DNA of 64,000 nucleotides from Methanococcoides orientis (lineage in GTDB: Archaea; Halobacteriota; Methanosarcinia; Methanosarcinales; Methanosarcinaceae): contig NZ_CP073710.1 of the NCBI RefSeq assembly GCF_021184045.1, forward strand, positions 1,684,685-1,748,684, in the 5' to 3' direction. The stretch's first letter is position 1, and the number at the start of each line of letters is the position of its first letter. The notes beneath the pieces are model-generated. The model had not been told where the DNA came from. It was given only the letters and a program-made list of their open reading frames with translations, and searched no databases. Below, one piece after another: positions 52,302-61,101 of the stretch. A program made the translations under genes and the position numbers.

Positions 52302-53345
52302 TTAAATCTTAAATCTCAACAAGGCTGCTATACCACCAAGAGAGTGCAATTTCTGCCCGGGCTCGAACTCTGTACTGAACACAACCATAGAACCCTGCGC
52401 ATGCTCGACTTCCTGTATCATAGCATCAATATTACCCTCTTCCCGTTCCAGGCGAAGCAATTCATCAGCCACCAGAAGTTTTTCTACAGCACCATAATCT
52501 ATTGCTGTTTTCACCTCATCCATACCATATGCGACCTTGCCGCCAAGAGCCATTTCCTTCAGGAACTCATCCATAAGTGAAGATTCCCTGGCGATCCTGG
52601 ACTCTTCCATGATCCTGTCAACAGCACCCCTTCTGAGCACTTCCTGAAAACCGGACATGCCTATGGAAGATGTATCCTCAACAAGGATACCTGCTGCCAG
52701 CTCGGAATTGTTTGAAGAGATGTACTTCATAAGATCATCCTTGGTAAACCCCGGGCCTGCAACAACAACCGACTCGGTTCCGCACATGGCATGATTTAAC
52801 TGCTCCAGGATAGTGCTGAAGAACACTTCACGAAGCGTCCCTTCACCTTTTCCGGATGACTGCCGGATGTGGGAATAGATCTCTATACCATAATGACGCA
52901 CAAAACCAATATCTGCATCCCCTTCTTCAATGGCAACAATAATGACCTTGGGTCTTTTGGATGTAGCTTCTGCTTCGTTCACACGCTCTACCTGATCTTT
53001 TTTCCAGTGCTTTATTATAGAGAGGGCAGTTCCCTCCTCAAGATTGAGAGTATGGTGATAACCAGCATCCATCCCATGCTCAATAAGACCATGGACCCTG
53101 AGACGATTGGAGAACTTATGGAACTCAAGATCATCTACCCTGATACCAAGCCTCACATTCTTTTTCTCGACCTTCTCCGGCCTGAGCTTATCACTGGCAG
53201 CCTCAGCTTTCCTTTTAGTAAGAGCAAATACAAGGTCGCCTTTCTCGATGATGTATTTCAAATGCCATAGATCATCCAGCGTCTCCGGAGTAAGGGCTAT
53301 CTCACCCTCCTTATTTCCCCTCAGGTCTCTTTTTGTTACCCTCAT
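52302..53345 (-). CDS. pelA: Pelota (Dom34) mRNA surveillance protein
   Basis: A 347-residue relative of eRF1 that, with aEF1A, enters stalled ribosomes and splits them with ABCE1. The three domains are an Sm-like N-terminal domain (MRVTKRDLRGNKEGEIALTP), a central eRF1-like domain (VVVAGPGFTKDDLMKYI) and a C-terminal L30e-like domain (MDEVKTAIDYGAVEKLLVAD). There is no GGQ, as expected for pelota. ATG 53345 fits the family start. rqcH follows upstream on the same strand, about 50 bases away. Confidence 0.96.
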   Translation of the reverse strand: MRVTKRDLRGNKEGEIALTPETLDDLWHLKYIIEKGDLVFALTKRKAEAASDKLRPEKVEKKNVRLGIRVDDLEFHKFSNRLRVHGLIEHGMDAGYHHTLNLEEGTALSIIKHWKKDQVERVNEAEATSKRPKVIIVAIEEGDADIGFVRHYGIEIYSHIRQSSGKGEGTLREVFFSTILEQLNHAMCGTESVVVAGPGFTKDDLMKYISSNNSELAAGILVEDTSSIGMSGFQEVLRRGAVDRIMEESRIARESSLMDEFLKEMALGGKVAYGMDEVKTAIDYGAVEKLLVADELLRLEREEGNIDAMIQEVEHAQGSMVVFSTEFEPGQKLHSLGGIAALLRFKI

Positions 53346-53394
53346 GATAATACCCAGCAATTTAGACAGTCATATACCCATACTCATCAAAAGT

Positions 53395-55392
53395 TCACTT
53401 TTTGATATCAGATTCCCCTGGCGGAAGCATCCTTGCAATGCTATCAGGAGATGCTATCTGTTTGACAAAGGAAGGGTCCTTTAGTTCATCCACATAAATG
53501 CGATAGACCTTCTTTGCAATATCGTTCTGGTTGAACTTACCGGGAAGTAGTTCGACCACATATTTACCAGAGCGTGCGATAGCCGACACCGGTCCTCCTA
53601 TGACACGGGTTTCCGCACCAAGCTCCAGGCCAACAGCAACACCCACAGGAACATCCTTGTAGTAATTGCGTTCACCACGGATAACAAAGGAACCTTTCTT
53701 CAGGTATTCACCGGATTCCGGGGTCTTGGAGACCTGTTCAGGTTTTATCCAGTAACAATCACCGCTGAACTGGCCTGCTTTCCAGATACTGGAATAGGAA
53801 ACCACGAACCGTGCAGCTTCCTCAAGGGTCGTTTCCGGAACATCCTTACCTTCGGTCTTGATAATTGTGATAGGAGCACCGGGCACTTGTGTATGGAACA
53901 CGATGTCTCGCTTTTCCATATACTTTTTCACAAGTTCCTCATTGGTATCGGCATCCTTCCCACCAACAACAAGGAAACCATCGGATGAAAAGAACCACCT
54001 GAACCGGTCGTACCAGTGTTTCTTGAAGAAAGCCTTCCTTCTTTTGGATACTTTTTTCTCCCTTTTCTGCATCGCAACCTTTGTATCCTCGATCGCACGC
54101 AAGGCACCATCACGTTTTTTGGTTAACTTTTTAGCTTTATCATAATAGATCTGAGCATTTTGCGGAACGGTCTTACGAATGTTGATACTCGCATTGACAC
54201 CGTCAAGGTCAACTACGACAAATCCTTCCGCTGAATCGATACTTACGATAGAACGTGCTGCAGGCAGGTCATCTTTTGCCTTTTTTAGTATGGAACGGAT
54301 CTCTGCCCATGAATAACCTTTATCTCTTGCATTCTCCAGAACTGCAAGCACCTGCTCGATGTTCTGATAGTGCTCATAGATCTTCTCTGCAATGGTGGTG
54401 TATTTTTCGGAGTCCTTCTCGAATTTTTTGATAGCTTCCTGCTGTTTGCGAAGCCTTCGTTCAAATACATCGACCTTTTCCTTCTTTTTAGAAATTACTT
54501 CCTCAATAACTTCCTCAGATGCTTTTTTGCCGAAGAACTCATCAAGGGCCTGATTGAAGGACGGGAAATATTCCTTCTCCGATTCAGAATACTGTTCAAG
54601 CTCCAGAGGGACGACATCAATTGCCCCTAGTTCGCCTTTAATTTCCTTTTTGACTATACATGGTTTCAGCTTATGTTCCACAATTGGTGAGAACACGGTC
54701 TTTACAGATTCACAAAGTGCCTTTATATTATCTGGCGTAGCATCCTTTGCTGCTGTTTTCTTATCAACGCCTGCTCTCAGACAGACCTCTTCTGCAAGAA
54801 CACCACCAAGATTGTAACTGGTTGCTATGGTCCTGACAACATCCGCAGTGGAAGCTGCAAACAGATCTGCCATCCCAGCCTCTTCAACATCAAGCGGACT
54901 TAGCTGTGCTTCAGGGTATTCATATATCTCACCACTGCGAACTCTGCGCCCCCTGAAGGTCACGGGATTCATCGGTAGAATGATCTTACGATCACTGTCA
55001 AGAAGAACGATATTACCTCTTGAGAACAGTTCACATACAAGTATTGTCTCAATACCACCACGGATCACACCGATTTCAATGATCCTGTCAAAGTCATACT
55101 GATTAACAGAAGTTATCCTGCCACCCGTAATATGCTTCCTCAATAACATCGGGAATGCATGGGGTAGTTTTGGGCTTGGGCGCAAATACTTGCTCATATG
55201 TGCCCTCTTGCCGGCCTGTATAACCAGATTGTCACGTCCTTTTCCGAATATGAAAAGATTTATCCTGATCTCACCCGGAACTGGCTGGTACACCTTAGCG
55301 ATTTTTGCATCGATGAGAGAACCTTCAACATCGACGTTACCAAGTTCGGATACAAGAGCAGCAACATCTGCACTCGTCATCTCCTGCTTCAT
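53395..55392 (-). CDS. rqcH: RqcH/NEMF ribosome quality-control protein (NFACT family)
   Basis: A 665-residue NFACT protein. Order: NFACT-N (MTSADVAALVSELGNVDVEG; LVIQAGKRAHMSKYLRPSPK), a helix-hairpin-helix-like middle, a long charged coiled coil (residues ~290-360 and ~420-455), and NFACT-R (RWFFSSDGFLVVGGKDADTN; GAPITIIKTEG). Homologues bind 60S/50S-type subunits holding peptidyl-tRNA and add C-terminal tails. ATG 55392 is used; ATG 55380 (MTSADV) fits the family but lies against its Shine-Dalgarno. It sits upstream of pelota, a ribosome-rescue pairing. Confidence 0.95.
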   Translation of the reverse strand: MKQEMTSADVAALVSELGNVDVEGSLIDAKIAKVYQPVPGEIRINLFIFGKGRDNLVIQAGKRAHMSKYLRPSPKLPHAFPMLLRKHITGGRITSVNQYDFDRIIEIGVIRGGIETILVCELFSRGNIVLLDSDRKIILPMNPVTFRGRRVRSGEIYEYPEAQLSPLDVEEAGMADLFAASTADVVRTIATSYNLGGVLAEEVCLRAGVDKKTAAKDATPDNIKALCESVKTVFSPIVEHKLKPCIVKKEIKGELGAIDVVPLELEQYSESEKEYFPSFNQALDEFFGKKASEEVIEEVISKKKEKVDVFERRLRKQQEAIKKFEKDSEKYTTIAEKIYEHYQNIEQVLAVLENARDKGYSWAEIRSILKKAKDDLPAARSIVSIDSAEGFVVVDLDGVNASINIRKTVPQNAQIYYDKAKKLTKKRDGALRAIEDTKVAMQKREKKVSKRRKAFFKKHWYDRFRWFFSSDGFLVVGGKDADTNEELVKKYMEKRDIVFHTQVPGAPITIIKTEGKDVPETTLEEAARFVVSYSSIWKAGQFSGDCYWIKPEQVSKTPESGEYLKKGSFVIRGERNYYKDVPVGVAVGLELGAETRVIGGPVSAIARSGKYVVELLPGKFNQNDIAKKVYRIYVDELKDPSFVKQIASPDSIARMLPPGESDIKK

Positions 55393-55534
55393 AGATGCTT
55401 ATAGAGTTCGACCGGACTTAAGGTTTATCCATATTGACAGCACCTGACAACAACAGATTGAAGTAATAAAGAAATAGGATTAACACATCAATTGGTTGGA
55501 GTCTTAAGCAGACAATATTATCAGGAAACAAGCA

Positions 55535-56707
55535 ATGAACTTTAAGACAAAGTATTTCCTCAAGTCGAAATTCCAGGAATACTACAAGACAGCGGAAATA
55601 CATATCCCGTCCAGGCTGGAAGCTCGCGAATGGGGATTCATCTCTTTTGACGAGATGCCGGAAACCGTGATGAGAAGACACAAGTCATTTGGATCACGAG
55701 GAGAGGTTGAGGAATACCTTGCAGGCATGGCACCTGCACATGCATACCATTCTGTTGCATACTATACATACCCCAGTGCACCTACCATGAAAGAGAAGCA
55801 ATGGCAGGAAGCAGACCTTATCTTTGACCTTGATGCGGACCACATACCCGGTGCACCCAACTCATATTCAGAAATGCTTGATCACGTCAAAAAGGAGACA
55901 TTAAAGCTATATGACCTTCTGATAAATGATTTCGGCTTTAATGAAGATGATATCAGGGCGGTATTTTCGGGTGGAAGAGGTTACCATTTCCATATAAGTG
56001 ACCCGCGTGTTCGCTCCCTTGGAAGCGCAGAAAGAAGGGAGATCGTGGATTATATCAGTGGAAGGGGACTCAATATTGAGAAGATATTCTACAAGAAAGC
56101 GGTCAGCGGTGATGCAGGTAGTGAGAATGCCAGGATGAACATGCTTTCCCCGGAAAGCGAGGGAGGCTGGGGAGGAAGGATCAACAGATATCTTGTATCC
56201 TACCTCACCGATCTTGCGAGTAAGGAAGATGCAGAAGAGCTCTTCAGCGGTTTCAAGGGCATCGGCAAAAAGACCGCACAAAAGATGATAGATATATTAA
56301 GGGATGAAGCACAGGTCGAGTTGCTACGCAGAGGGAACATGGAAGCCCTTTCAAAGGTCAATAAGGATATTATACAGACCCTCGCATTGCAGGCAGTAAA
56401 TGACATGTCTGCAAGTGTGGATGAACCTGTGACCGGTGACATAAAAAGACTGATACGCCTGGGAGGTTCCCTTCATGGTAAATCAGGAATGCGTGTTACC
56501 ACACTGTCCATTTCAGAGCTTGAGAAGTTCGAACCATTGACCGATGCTGTCGTGTTCTCGGACAAGCCGGTAAAATTAAAAGTGATAAGACCTTTTGCAG
56601 TACAAATGAAGGGTAATGACCTCTACGTAGAGGAAGGTACACAGGAATTACCTGAATATGCAGCCGTGTATCTTATGTGCAGAGGTGCAGCAGAATATGG
56701 ATCGTAA
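55535..56707 (+). CDS. priS: DNA primase small (catalytic) subunit PriS
   Basis: A 390-residue archaeo-eukaryotic primase. ADLIFDLDADHIPGA holds the catalytic DxD, FSGGRGYHFHISDPRVRSL the SGxxGxH motif, and the C-terminal DEPVTGDIKRLIRLGGSLHG the third conserved region with the nucleotide-binding RLxxSLHGK. Length is typical. CAGGAAACAAGCA lies before ATG 55535. It overlaps the GINS gene by 11 bases. Confidence 0.96.
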   Translation: MNFKTKYFLKSKFQEYYKTAEIHIPSRLEAREWGFISFDEMPETVMRRHKSFGSRGEVEEYLAGMAPAHAYHSVAYYTYPSAPTMKEKQWQEADLIFDLDADHIPGAPNSYSEMLDHVKKETLKLYDLLINDFGFNEDDIRAVFSGGRGYHFHISDPRVRSLGSAERREIVDYISGRGLNIEKIFYKKAVSGDAGSENARMNMLSPESEGGWGGRINRYLVSYLTDLASKEDAEELFSGFKGIGKKTAQKMIDILRDEAQVELLRRGNMEALSKVNKDIIQTLALQAVNDMSASVDEPVTGDIKRLIRLGGSLHGKSGMRVTTLSISELEKFEPLTDAVVFSDKPVKLKVIRPFAVQMKGNDLYVEEGTQELPEYAAVYLMCRGAAEYGS

Positions 56708-57407
56708 TGAGCTCAAAAGCATACTCCGGGAAGAAAATAGTTCGGCTTTAAGGTCGTTGCCGAACGGGTTCTACCGTCTTGTGGATGATTATATCCATGA
56801 GCTTGAGGAAGAGATCCGAAAGATCAACAATCCACGCTCTGCTGAATCGAAGATACTCGAGGATGAGCTCCAGAGTGCCATCAATGATGTGGAGACCATA
56901 TTCATCCGCAGGGTTCGAAAGGTCACTTCAAGGGCCACTTCCAATGCATTCTCAAGCAGCTCACCAAGACAGGACCTTGACAAGCTTCTTCCTGCAGAAC
57001 AGGCGGTATACGAAGCAACGCTTTCGGCAATACAGGTAGCAAGGAACGGATTACTCGAACCGATACTTGATCCTTCGTCTTCAATATCCCCTGCAGAAGA
57101 GCGGGAAGCTACAGAACAGGAAGAATCCTCACAAGGAGTCACAGATGAACCAGCTGGCACGGGAACAGCACAAGAAGCATCAGCATCTGCAATTGACACC
57201 GGTGACGATGTCAGGGACAAGGCAGAAATAGCCAAAAGGAATATAAATGAAGAATACTTTGTTGTCCGAATATTGAAAGACCTACCGACATTCAATGCCG
57301 TAGATAATCGAAATTATACTACCCATGCAGAAGATGTCGTTGTTTTACCCGCAATGAACGCAAATGTTCTGGTAAAACGAGGTGCTGCTCATCTTATCAC
57401 AAAATAA
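56697..57407 (+). CDS. GINS complex subunit (Gins51/Gins15 type)
   Basis: A 236-residue protein. MDRNELKSILREENSSALRS and FYRLVDDYIHELEEEIRKIN form the helical A domain. A low-complexity acidic linker (EEREATEQEESSQGV) leads to the C-terminal B domain (VVRILKDLPTFNAVDNRNYT; DVVVLPAMNANVLVKRGAAH). The A-then-B order is that of Gins51. GINS joins MCM and a Cdc45/RecJ-like protein in the replicative helicase. ATG 56697 overlaps the end of priS; L44e follows. Confidence 0.9.
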   Translation: MDRNELKSILREENSSALRSLPNGFYRLVDDYIHELEEEIRKINNPRSAESKILEDELQSAINDVETIFIRRVRKVTSRATSNAFSSSSPRQDLDKLLPAEQAVYEATLSAIQVARNGLLEPILDPSSSISPAEEREATEQEESSQGVTDEPAGTGTAQEASASAIDTGDDVRDKAEIAKRNINEEYFVVRILKDLPTFNAVDNRNYTTHAEDVVVLPAMNANVLVKRGAAHLITK

Positions 57408-57436
57408 AACATTCAACTTGATAAAAGGTGTAAATA

Positions 57437-57715
57437 ATGAAAATTCCAAAGAGGTTCAGAACATATTGCCCATCCTGCAAAAAACATACTGAACACATTG
57501 CAGAGAGAGTAAAGAAAGGCAAGGCATCAGCTATGACACACATTGCCAGACAGAAGAAGAGGCAATCAGGCATCGGAAACAGTGGTAAATTCTCAAAGGT
57601 TCCTGGAGGAGACAAACCAACCAAGAGAGTACAGCTCAAATACCGCTGCGCCGAGTGCAACAAGTCACACCAGAGGCCATGCTTCAGAGCAAAGAAATTC
57701 GAGTTTAAGGAATGA
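57437..57715 (+). CDS. rpl44e: Ribosomal protein eL42 (L44e)
   Basis: A 92-residue large-subunit protein with a zinc ribbon: [18 protein letters not shown] near the N-terminus and [13 protein letters not shown] near the C-terminus. The basic middle with [20 protein letters not shown] is the rRNA-binding part. AAAAGGTGTAAATA precedes the start. It is directly followed by rps27e, the usual archaeal order. Confidence 0.98.
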   Translation: MKIPKRFRTYCPSCKKHTEHIAERVKKGKASAMTHIARQKKRQSGIGNSGKFSKVPGGDKPTKRVQLKYRCAECNKSHQRPCFRAKKFEFKE

Positions 57716-57720
57716 TAACA

Positions 57721-57897
57721 ATGACACAACCAAAAAGCAGATTCTTACGTGTAAAATGCAACGACTGCTCCAACGAGCAGGTTATCTTCGGTAGTGCAAG
57801 CCGCAAGGTCACATGCCTCGTATGCGGAAGAACACTCGCAGAATCCACCGGCGGAAAGTCAACAATTACAACACATATCCTGGAAGTCCTTGAATAA
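57721..57897 (+). CDS. rps27e: Ribosomal protein eS27 (S27e)
   Basis: A 58-residue small-subunit zinc-ribbon protein: [20 protein letters not shown] and [18 protein letters not shown] supply four cysteines as two C-x2-C pairs. ATG 57721 follows AAGGAATGAT; the ATG at 57712 overlaps the L44e stop and is less well placed. Confidence 0.97.
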   Translation: MTQPKSRFLRVKCNDCSNEQVIFGSASRKVTCLVCGRTLAESTGGKSTITTHILEVLE

Positions 57898-57908
57898 AGT
57901 GGTGTAGA

Positions 57909-58709
57909 ATGGATAATAATAACTGGCCAGAAAGCGGCGACTTTGTAGTTTGTACTGTAAAGAACGTAGTCGACTTTGGGGCCTATACAACCCTTGAGGA
58001 ATACGGGGGTAAAGAAGGGTTTATCCATATCTCCGAGATCAAGGCCGGATGGGTCAAGTATGTACGTGATTACGTAAGGGAAGGTCAGAAGATCGTCTGC
58101 AAAGTGCTGGACGTAGACCCTAACCGACGTCACATTGACCTGTCTTTAAAGGATGTCAACGAACACCAGAAACGTGCGAAGATCCAGGACTGGAAGAACG
58201 AACAGAAAGCTGAGAAGTGGCTCCAGTTCGTTGCTGAGGACACCAAGACAAGCGCGGAAAAGATGGGCGAAATAAGGTCCATTTTTATGGAAGAGTTCGG
58301 AAGCTGCTATACTGGCTTTGAAGAAGCTGCCATCAACGGCAAAGAAGCTTTTGAAGGCATGGCCATCAGCAAGAAGCTGGCCGCAAAGATAGCAGACATC
58401 GCTCAGGAAAATATTAAACTTCCATTCGTAGACATCGCAGGATACGTGGATCTTACCTCCAATAGCCCTGATGGGATCGATATTATCAAGAAATCCCTCA
58501 AATCAGCTACCAAGATCAAGAAAGATGATGATGTCAGGATAGACGTCACATACACAGGCGCACCAAGATACCGAATAAAGGTTATCGCACCTGACTACAA
58601 GACCGCGGAAGCTGTTTTGAAGAAAGCTGCTGAGAAAGCTATTGACTATATCGAAAAGAAGGAAGGAAAGGGAATTTTCCACCGACATATCGAATCAACA
58701 AAGGCGTGA
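57909..58709 (+). CDS. eif2a: Translation initiation factor aIF2 alpha
   Basis: A 266-residue subunit of the factor that delivers initiator tRNA. Domain 1 is an S1/OB fold (GDFVVCTVKNVVDFGAYTTL; GFIHISEIKAGWVKYVRDYV; VCKVLDVDPNRRHIDLSLKD). A helical domain 2 and an alpha/beta domain 3 (DVRIDVTYTGAPRYRIKVIA) follow. It is in the usual archaeal cluster L44e, S27e, aIF2-alpha, Nop10. Its TGA ends 7 bases before the TTG start of nop10. Confidence 0.97.
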   Translation: MDNNNWPESGDFVVCTVKNVVDFGAYTTLEEYGGKEGFIHISEIKAGWVKYVRDYVREGQKIVCKVLDVDPNRRHIDLSLKDVNEHQKRAKIQDWKNEQKAEKWLQFVAEDTKTSAEKMGEIRSIFMEEFGSCYTGFEEAAINGKEAFEGMAISKKLAAKIADIAQENIKLPFVDIAGYVDLTSNSPDGIDIIKKSLKSATKIKKDDDVRIDVTYTGAPRYRIKVIAPDYKTAEAVLKKAAEKAIDYIEKKEGKGIFHRHIESTKA

Positions 58710-58716
58710 TGTTCCA

Positions 58717-58887
58717 TTGGGAAACAAGATCCGAAAATGTGTTCAATGCAATGTTTACACATTGAAAGAGAACTGTCCGGAGTGTGGAGAACCTTCAGGG
58801 AATCCACTCCCGGCACGATTTTCCCCGCTTGATCCCTATGGCAAATACCGCCGAATCTCCAAAAGGAGGGAAACGGAACATGCGTGA
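58717..58887 (+). CDS. nop10: H/ACA ribonucleoprotein subunit Nop10, TTG start
   Basis: A 56-residue zinc-containing protein of the RNA-guided pseudouridylation complex (with Cbf5, Gar1 and L7Ae). Cysteines CVQC and CPEC form the zinc ribbon, and FSPLDPYGKYRRISKRR is the conserved Cbf5-binding tail. The start is TTG 58717 (MGNKIRKC) behind AGGCGTGAT; no ATG lies at the family N-terminus. It overlaps the next gene by 8 bases. Confidence 0.95.
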   Translation: MGNKIRKCVQCNVYTLKENCPECGEPSGNPLPARFSPLDPYGKYRRISKRRETEHA

Positions 58888-59653
58888 AACAACTGTGATC
58901 CGCCTTAAAGATGAGATCCAGCTAAACGACCCCATACTACTTGTTGGCCTTCCGGGAGTCGGGCATGTTGGAAAGCTTGTTGTCGATCACCTGATCGAGA
59001 AACTGGAAGCAGAAAAAATATTTGAGATTTATTCCCCTCATTTTCCACCACAGGTAATGGTAAGCGAGGAAAGTACGGTCAAACTTGTCAATAACGAAGT
59101 GTACATTTGCAAGACTGACGATAGGGACCTTGTACTCCTTGGAGGAGACCATCAGAGCACAACTACAGATGGTCATTATGAACTTGGAGGCATCTATATC
59201 GATCTTGCCGCCGAACTGGGCGTATCTAAGATATTCACCCTTGGAGGATACCCAACAGGCAAGCTGGAGCACACCGATGAAGTAATGGGTGCTGCCAATG
59301 ATCTAGAGCTTATCGAGGAACTGAAGGAATTAGGCGTTACTTTCAAACCTAACGAACCCGGAGGAGGTATCGTAGGTGCATCAGGTCTCTTACTTGGACT
59401 CAGTAAGTTCAAGGATATGAAAGCTGCATGTTTAATGGGATTGACATCAGGATATCTGGTTGACCCGAAAAGTGCACAATCACTCCTAGCTATCTTAAGC
59501 AAGCTCCTGAACATAGAGGTCGAGGTGGATGAACTCGAAGAGCGTGCAAAGGACATGGAGAAGATCGTTGCTAACCTCATGGAAGCAAAGCAACAGCAAC
59601 AGGGCGTATTGAGAGATACGGCCGTTGAAGAAGACCTAAGATACATCGGCTAA
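58880..59653 (+). CDS. PAC2-family protein (proteasome assembly chaperone-like)
   Basis: A 257-residue ATP-grasp-like PAC2 protein (COG2047). LNDPILLVGLPGVGHVGKLV, ILGGYPTGKLEH-type sequence (FTLGGYPTGKLEHTDEVMGA) and GGGIVGASGLLLGLSKFKDM mark the family. Homologues assist proteasome assembly in eukaryotes; the archaeal role is less certain. A helical C-terminus ends in a Gln-rich stretch (EAKQQQQGVL). ATG 58880 overlaps nop10; AAAAGGAGGG lies 10 bases upstream. Confidence 0.9.
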   Translation: MRETTVIRLKDEIQLNDPILLVGLPGVGHVGKLVVDHLIEKLEAEKIFEIYSPHFPPQVMVSEESTVKLVNNEVYICKTDDRDLVLLGGDHQSTTTDGHYELGGIYIDLAAELGVSKIFTLGGYPTGKLEHTDEVMGAANDLELIEELKELGVTFKPNEPGGGIVGASGLLLGLSKFKDMKAACLMGLTSGYLVDPKSAQSLLAILSKLLNIEVEVDELEERAKDMEKIVANLMEAKQQQQGVLRDTAVEEDLRYIG

Positions 59654-59662
59654 GGTGGGAAC

Positions 59663-60886
59663 ATGCAGATCAATGCTGATCTCCACCTCCATTCTAAATA
59701 TTCCATGGCGTGCTCCAATAAGATGGAGCTGCCAACAATTGCCGTAGAGGCTAAGAAAAAAGGCATCGACCTTGTGGCAACAGGCGACTGTATCCACCCG
59801 AAATGGCTCGATGACATTAAAACAGCAGCTACGGATGATGAGACAATTCTCATCAATGGTACTTATTTTATTCCAACTACAGAGATAGAGGACAAGAACC
59901 GCGTCCACCACCTTCTGATCCTACCTTCCATCTCAAAGGCCGAAGAGCTGGCAGAAACCATGTCAAAATATGCCGACCTGGCAGTTGATGGCAGACCCAC
60001 GGTAAAACTCGACGGCAGCGAGATAGCACAGATCGCAAAGGACATCGGTGCAATGATCGGACCCTGCCATGCATTCACACCATGGACAGCCCTGTATGCA
60101 TATCATGACTCCCTCGATAGCTGCTACGGTGACCTCACCGACTACGTCTCCTTCGTGGAGCTGGGACTAAGCGCCGATACCGATTACGCAGACCGCATCA
60201 GTGAACTTCACAGACTTACCTTCCTGACCAACTCGGATGCACACTCCCCCTGGTCCAACAAGCTGGCACGAGAGTTCACCAGATTTGAGGTTCCATCCAT
60301 CGATTTCGAGGGACTGGAAAAAGCCATCCTCCGCAAGGAAGGCTACAAAGCCACCCTGAACGTAGGGTTCTTCCCGGAAGAGGGAAAGTACAACGAATCC
60401 GCGTGCATCAAGTGCTTCACCCACTACACCCTTGAGGAAGCCGTCCAGAATAACTGGCGCTGCCCCCAGTGCAGGGGACAGGTCAAAAAAGGCGTATACG
60501 ACAGGGTGAACGAACTTGCCGACCTGGAAACCCCGGTACACCCCGACCACCGTCCTGACTACCTCCACCTGGCACCCCTTGCAGAGATCATCATGATGGC
60601 ACTGGGACATGCCAGCATCACCACCAAAGGCGTGAGAACAGCCTGGGAATCCCTTGTGGAAAAGTTCGGCAACGAGGTCACGGTCCTCCTGGATACAAAC
60701 CCCGACCAGCTTGGCATCGTAGACAGGAGAATAGTGGATGCCATACTTGCATTCCGCAACGGCGAGGTCATCATCCACCCCGGAGGCGGAGGCCAGTACG
60801 GATGGATAGGACTGCCGGACTCCGAAAACAAGCCAAAGGAAGACCCGACAAAACCAAAGAACCAGAGTTCCCTTTTCGACTTCTGA
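59663..60886 (+). CDS. Endonuclease Q (PHP domain) with PCNA-interacting tail
   Basis: A 407-residue EndoQ-type nuclease, which cuts 5' of deaminated bases such as uracil and hypoxanthine. The PHP metal site is seen in INADLHLHSKYSMACSNKME, VATGDCIHPKW, EIEDKNRVHHLLI, GPCHAFTPWTALY and LTNSDAHSPWSNKLARE. A zinc finger (CIKCFTHYT ... WRCPQC) follows, then an HhH-like C-terminal part. The last residues, QSSLFDF, fit a PIP box (QxxLxxF) for PCNA. It lies 10 bases after the PAC2 gene. Confidence 0.92.
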   Translation: MQINADLHLHSKYSMACSNKMELPTIAVEAKKKGIDLVATGDCIHPKWLDDIKTAATDDETILINGTYFIPTTEIEDKNRVHHLLILPSISKAEELAETMSKYADLAVDGRPTVKLDGSEIAQIAKDIGAMIGPCHAFTPWTALYAYHDSLDSCYGDLTDYVSFVELGLSADTDYADRISELHRLTFLTNSDAHSPWSNKLAREFTRFEVPSIDFEGLEKAILRKEGYKATLNVGFFPEEGKYNESACIKCFTHYTLEEAVQNNWRCPQCRGQVKKGVYDRVNELADLETPVHPDHRPDYLHLAPLAEIIMMALGHASITTKGVRTAWESLVEKFGNEVTVLLDTNPDQLGIVDRRIVDAILAFRNGEVIIHPGGGGQYGWIGLPDSENKPKEDPTKPKNQSSLFDF

Positions 60887-60901
60887 CCCACTTTTTCGAC
60901 A

Positions 60902-60910
60902 CCTATATAA
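60902..60910 (+). promoter_or_regulatory. TATA box of the tRNA-Ser gene
   Basis: CCTATATAAG lies about 30 bases upstream of the mature tRNA 5' end, a standard archaeal spacing. Confidence 0.7.
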
Positions 60911-60937
60911 GCCATAAACGCTTTCAGAAACAACAAT

Positions 60938-61056
60938 GCCGGGGTGGCAGAGCGGACTAATCCAACGGTGAATTAACAGCCGCGGAGTCTATACGCGGCA
61001 GGCTCGAGACCTGTTTCTCCTAACGGAGTGCTTGGGTTCAAATCCCAACCCCGGCG
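60938..61056 (+). tRNA. tRNA-Ser(CGA), apparently interrupted by an intron in the D-arm
   Basis: The acceptor stem GCCGGGG/CCCCGGC, T-arm TTGGG-TTCAAAT-CCCAA, long variable arm CTCC-TAAC-GGAG and anticodon arm GCAGG-CTCGAGA-CCTGT give a class II tRNA with anticodon CGA. Between acceptor and anticodon arms there are 53 bases instead of about 20. Removing 60962-60994 (33 bases) restores a normal D-arm, GCA-GAGCGGACTAA-TGC, with G26. Near the ends GACT/AGTC pair with flanking AAT and TAT, like a bulge-helix-bulge; exact cut sites are ambiguous by a few bases. A T-rich stretch follows the gene. Confidence 0.85.
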
Positions 61057-61101
61057 TCTTGTTTTAATGTGTTTTTTGAGAGGACAAACTTCCACTGAGA
61101 T

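Noticed and set aside
58642-58716. Longer Nop10 start at 58642
   Set aside because: It would overlap aIF2-alpha widely and add 25 residues absent from the family; TTG 58717 has a Shine-Dalgarno.
60938-61056. Reading the tRNA as tRNA-Leu with anticodon GAG
   Set aside because: U33 must precede the anticodon. In the 7-base loop CTCGAGA it precedes CGA, which is serine.
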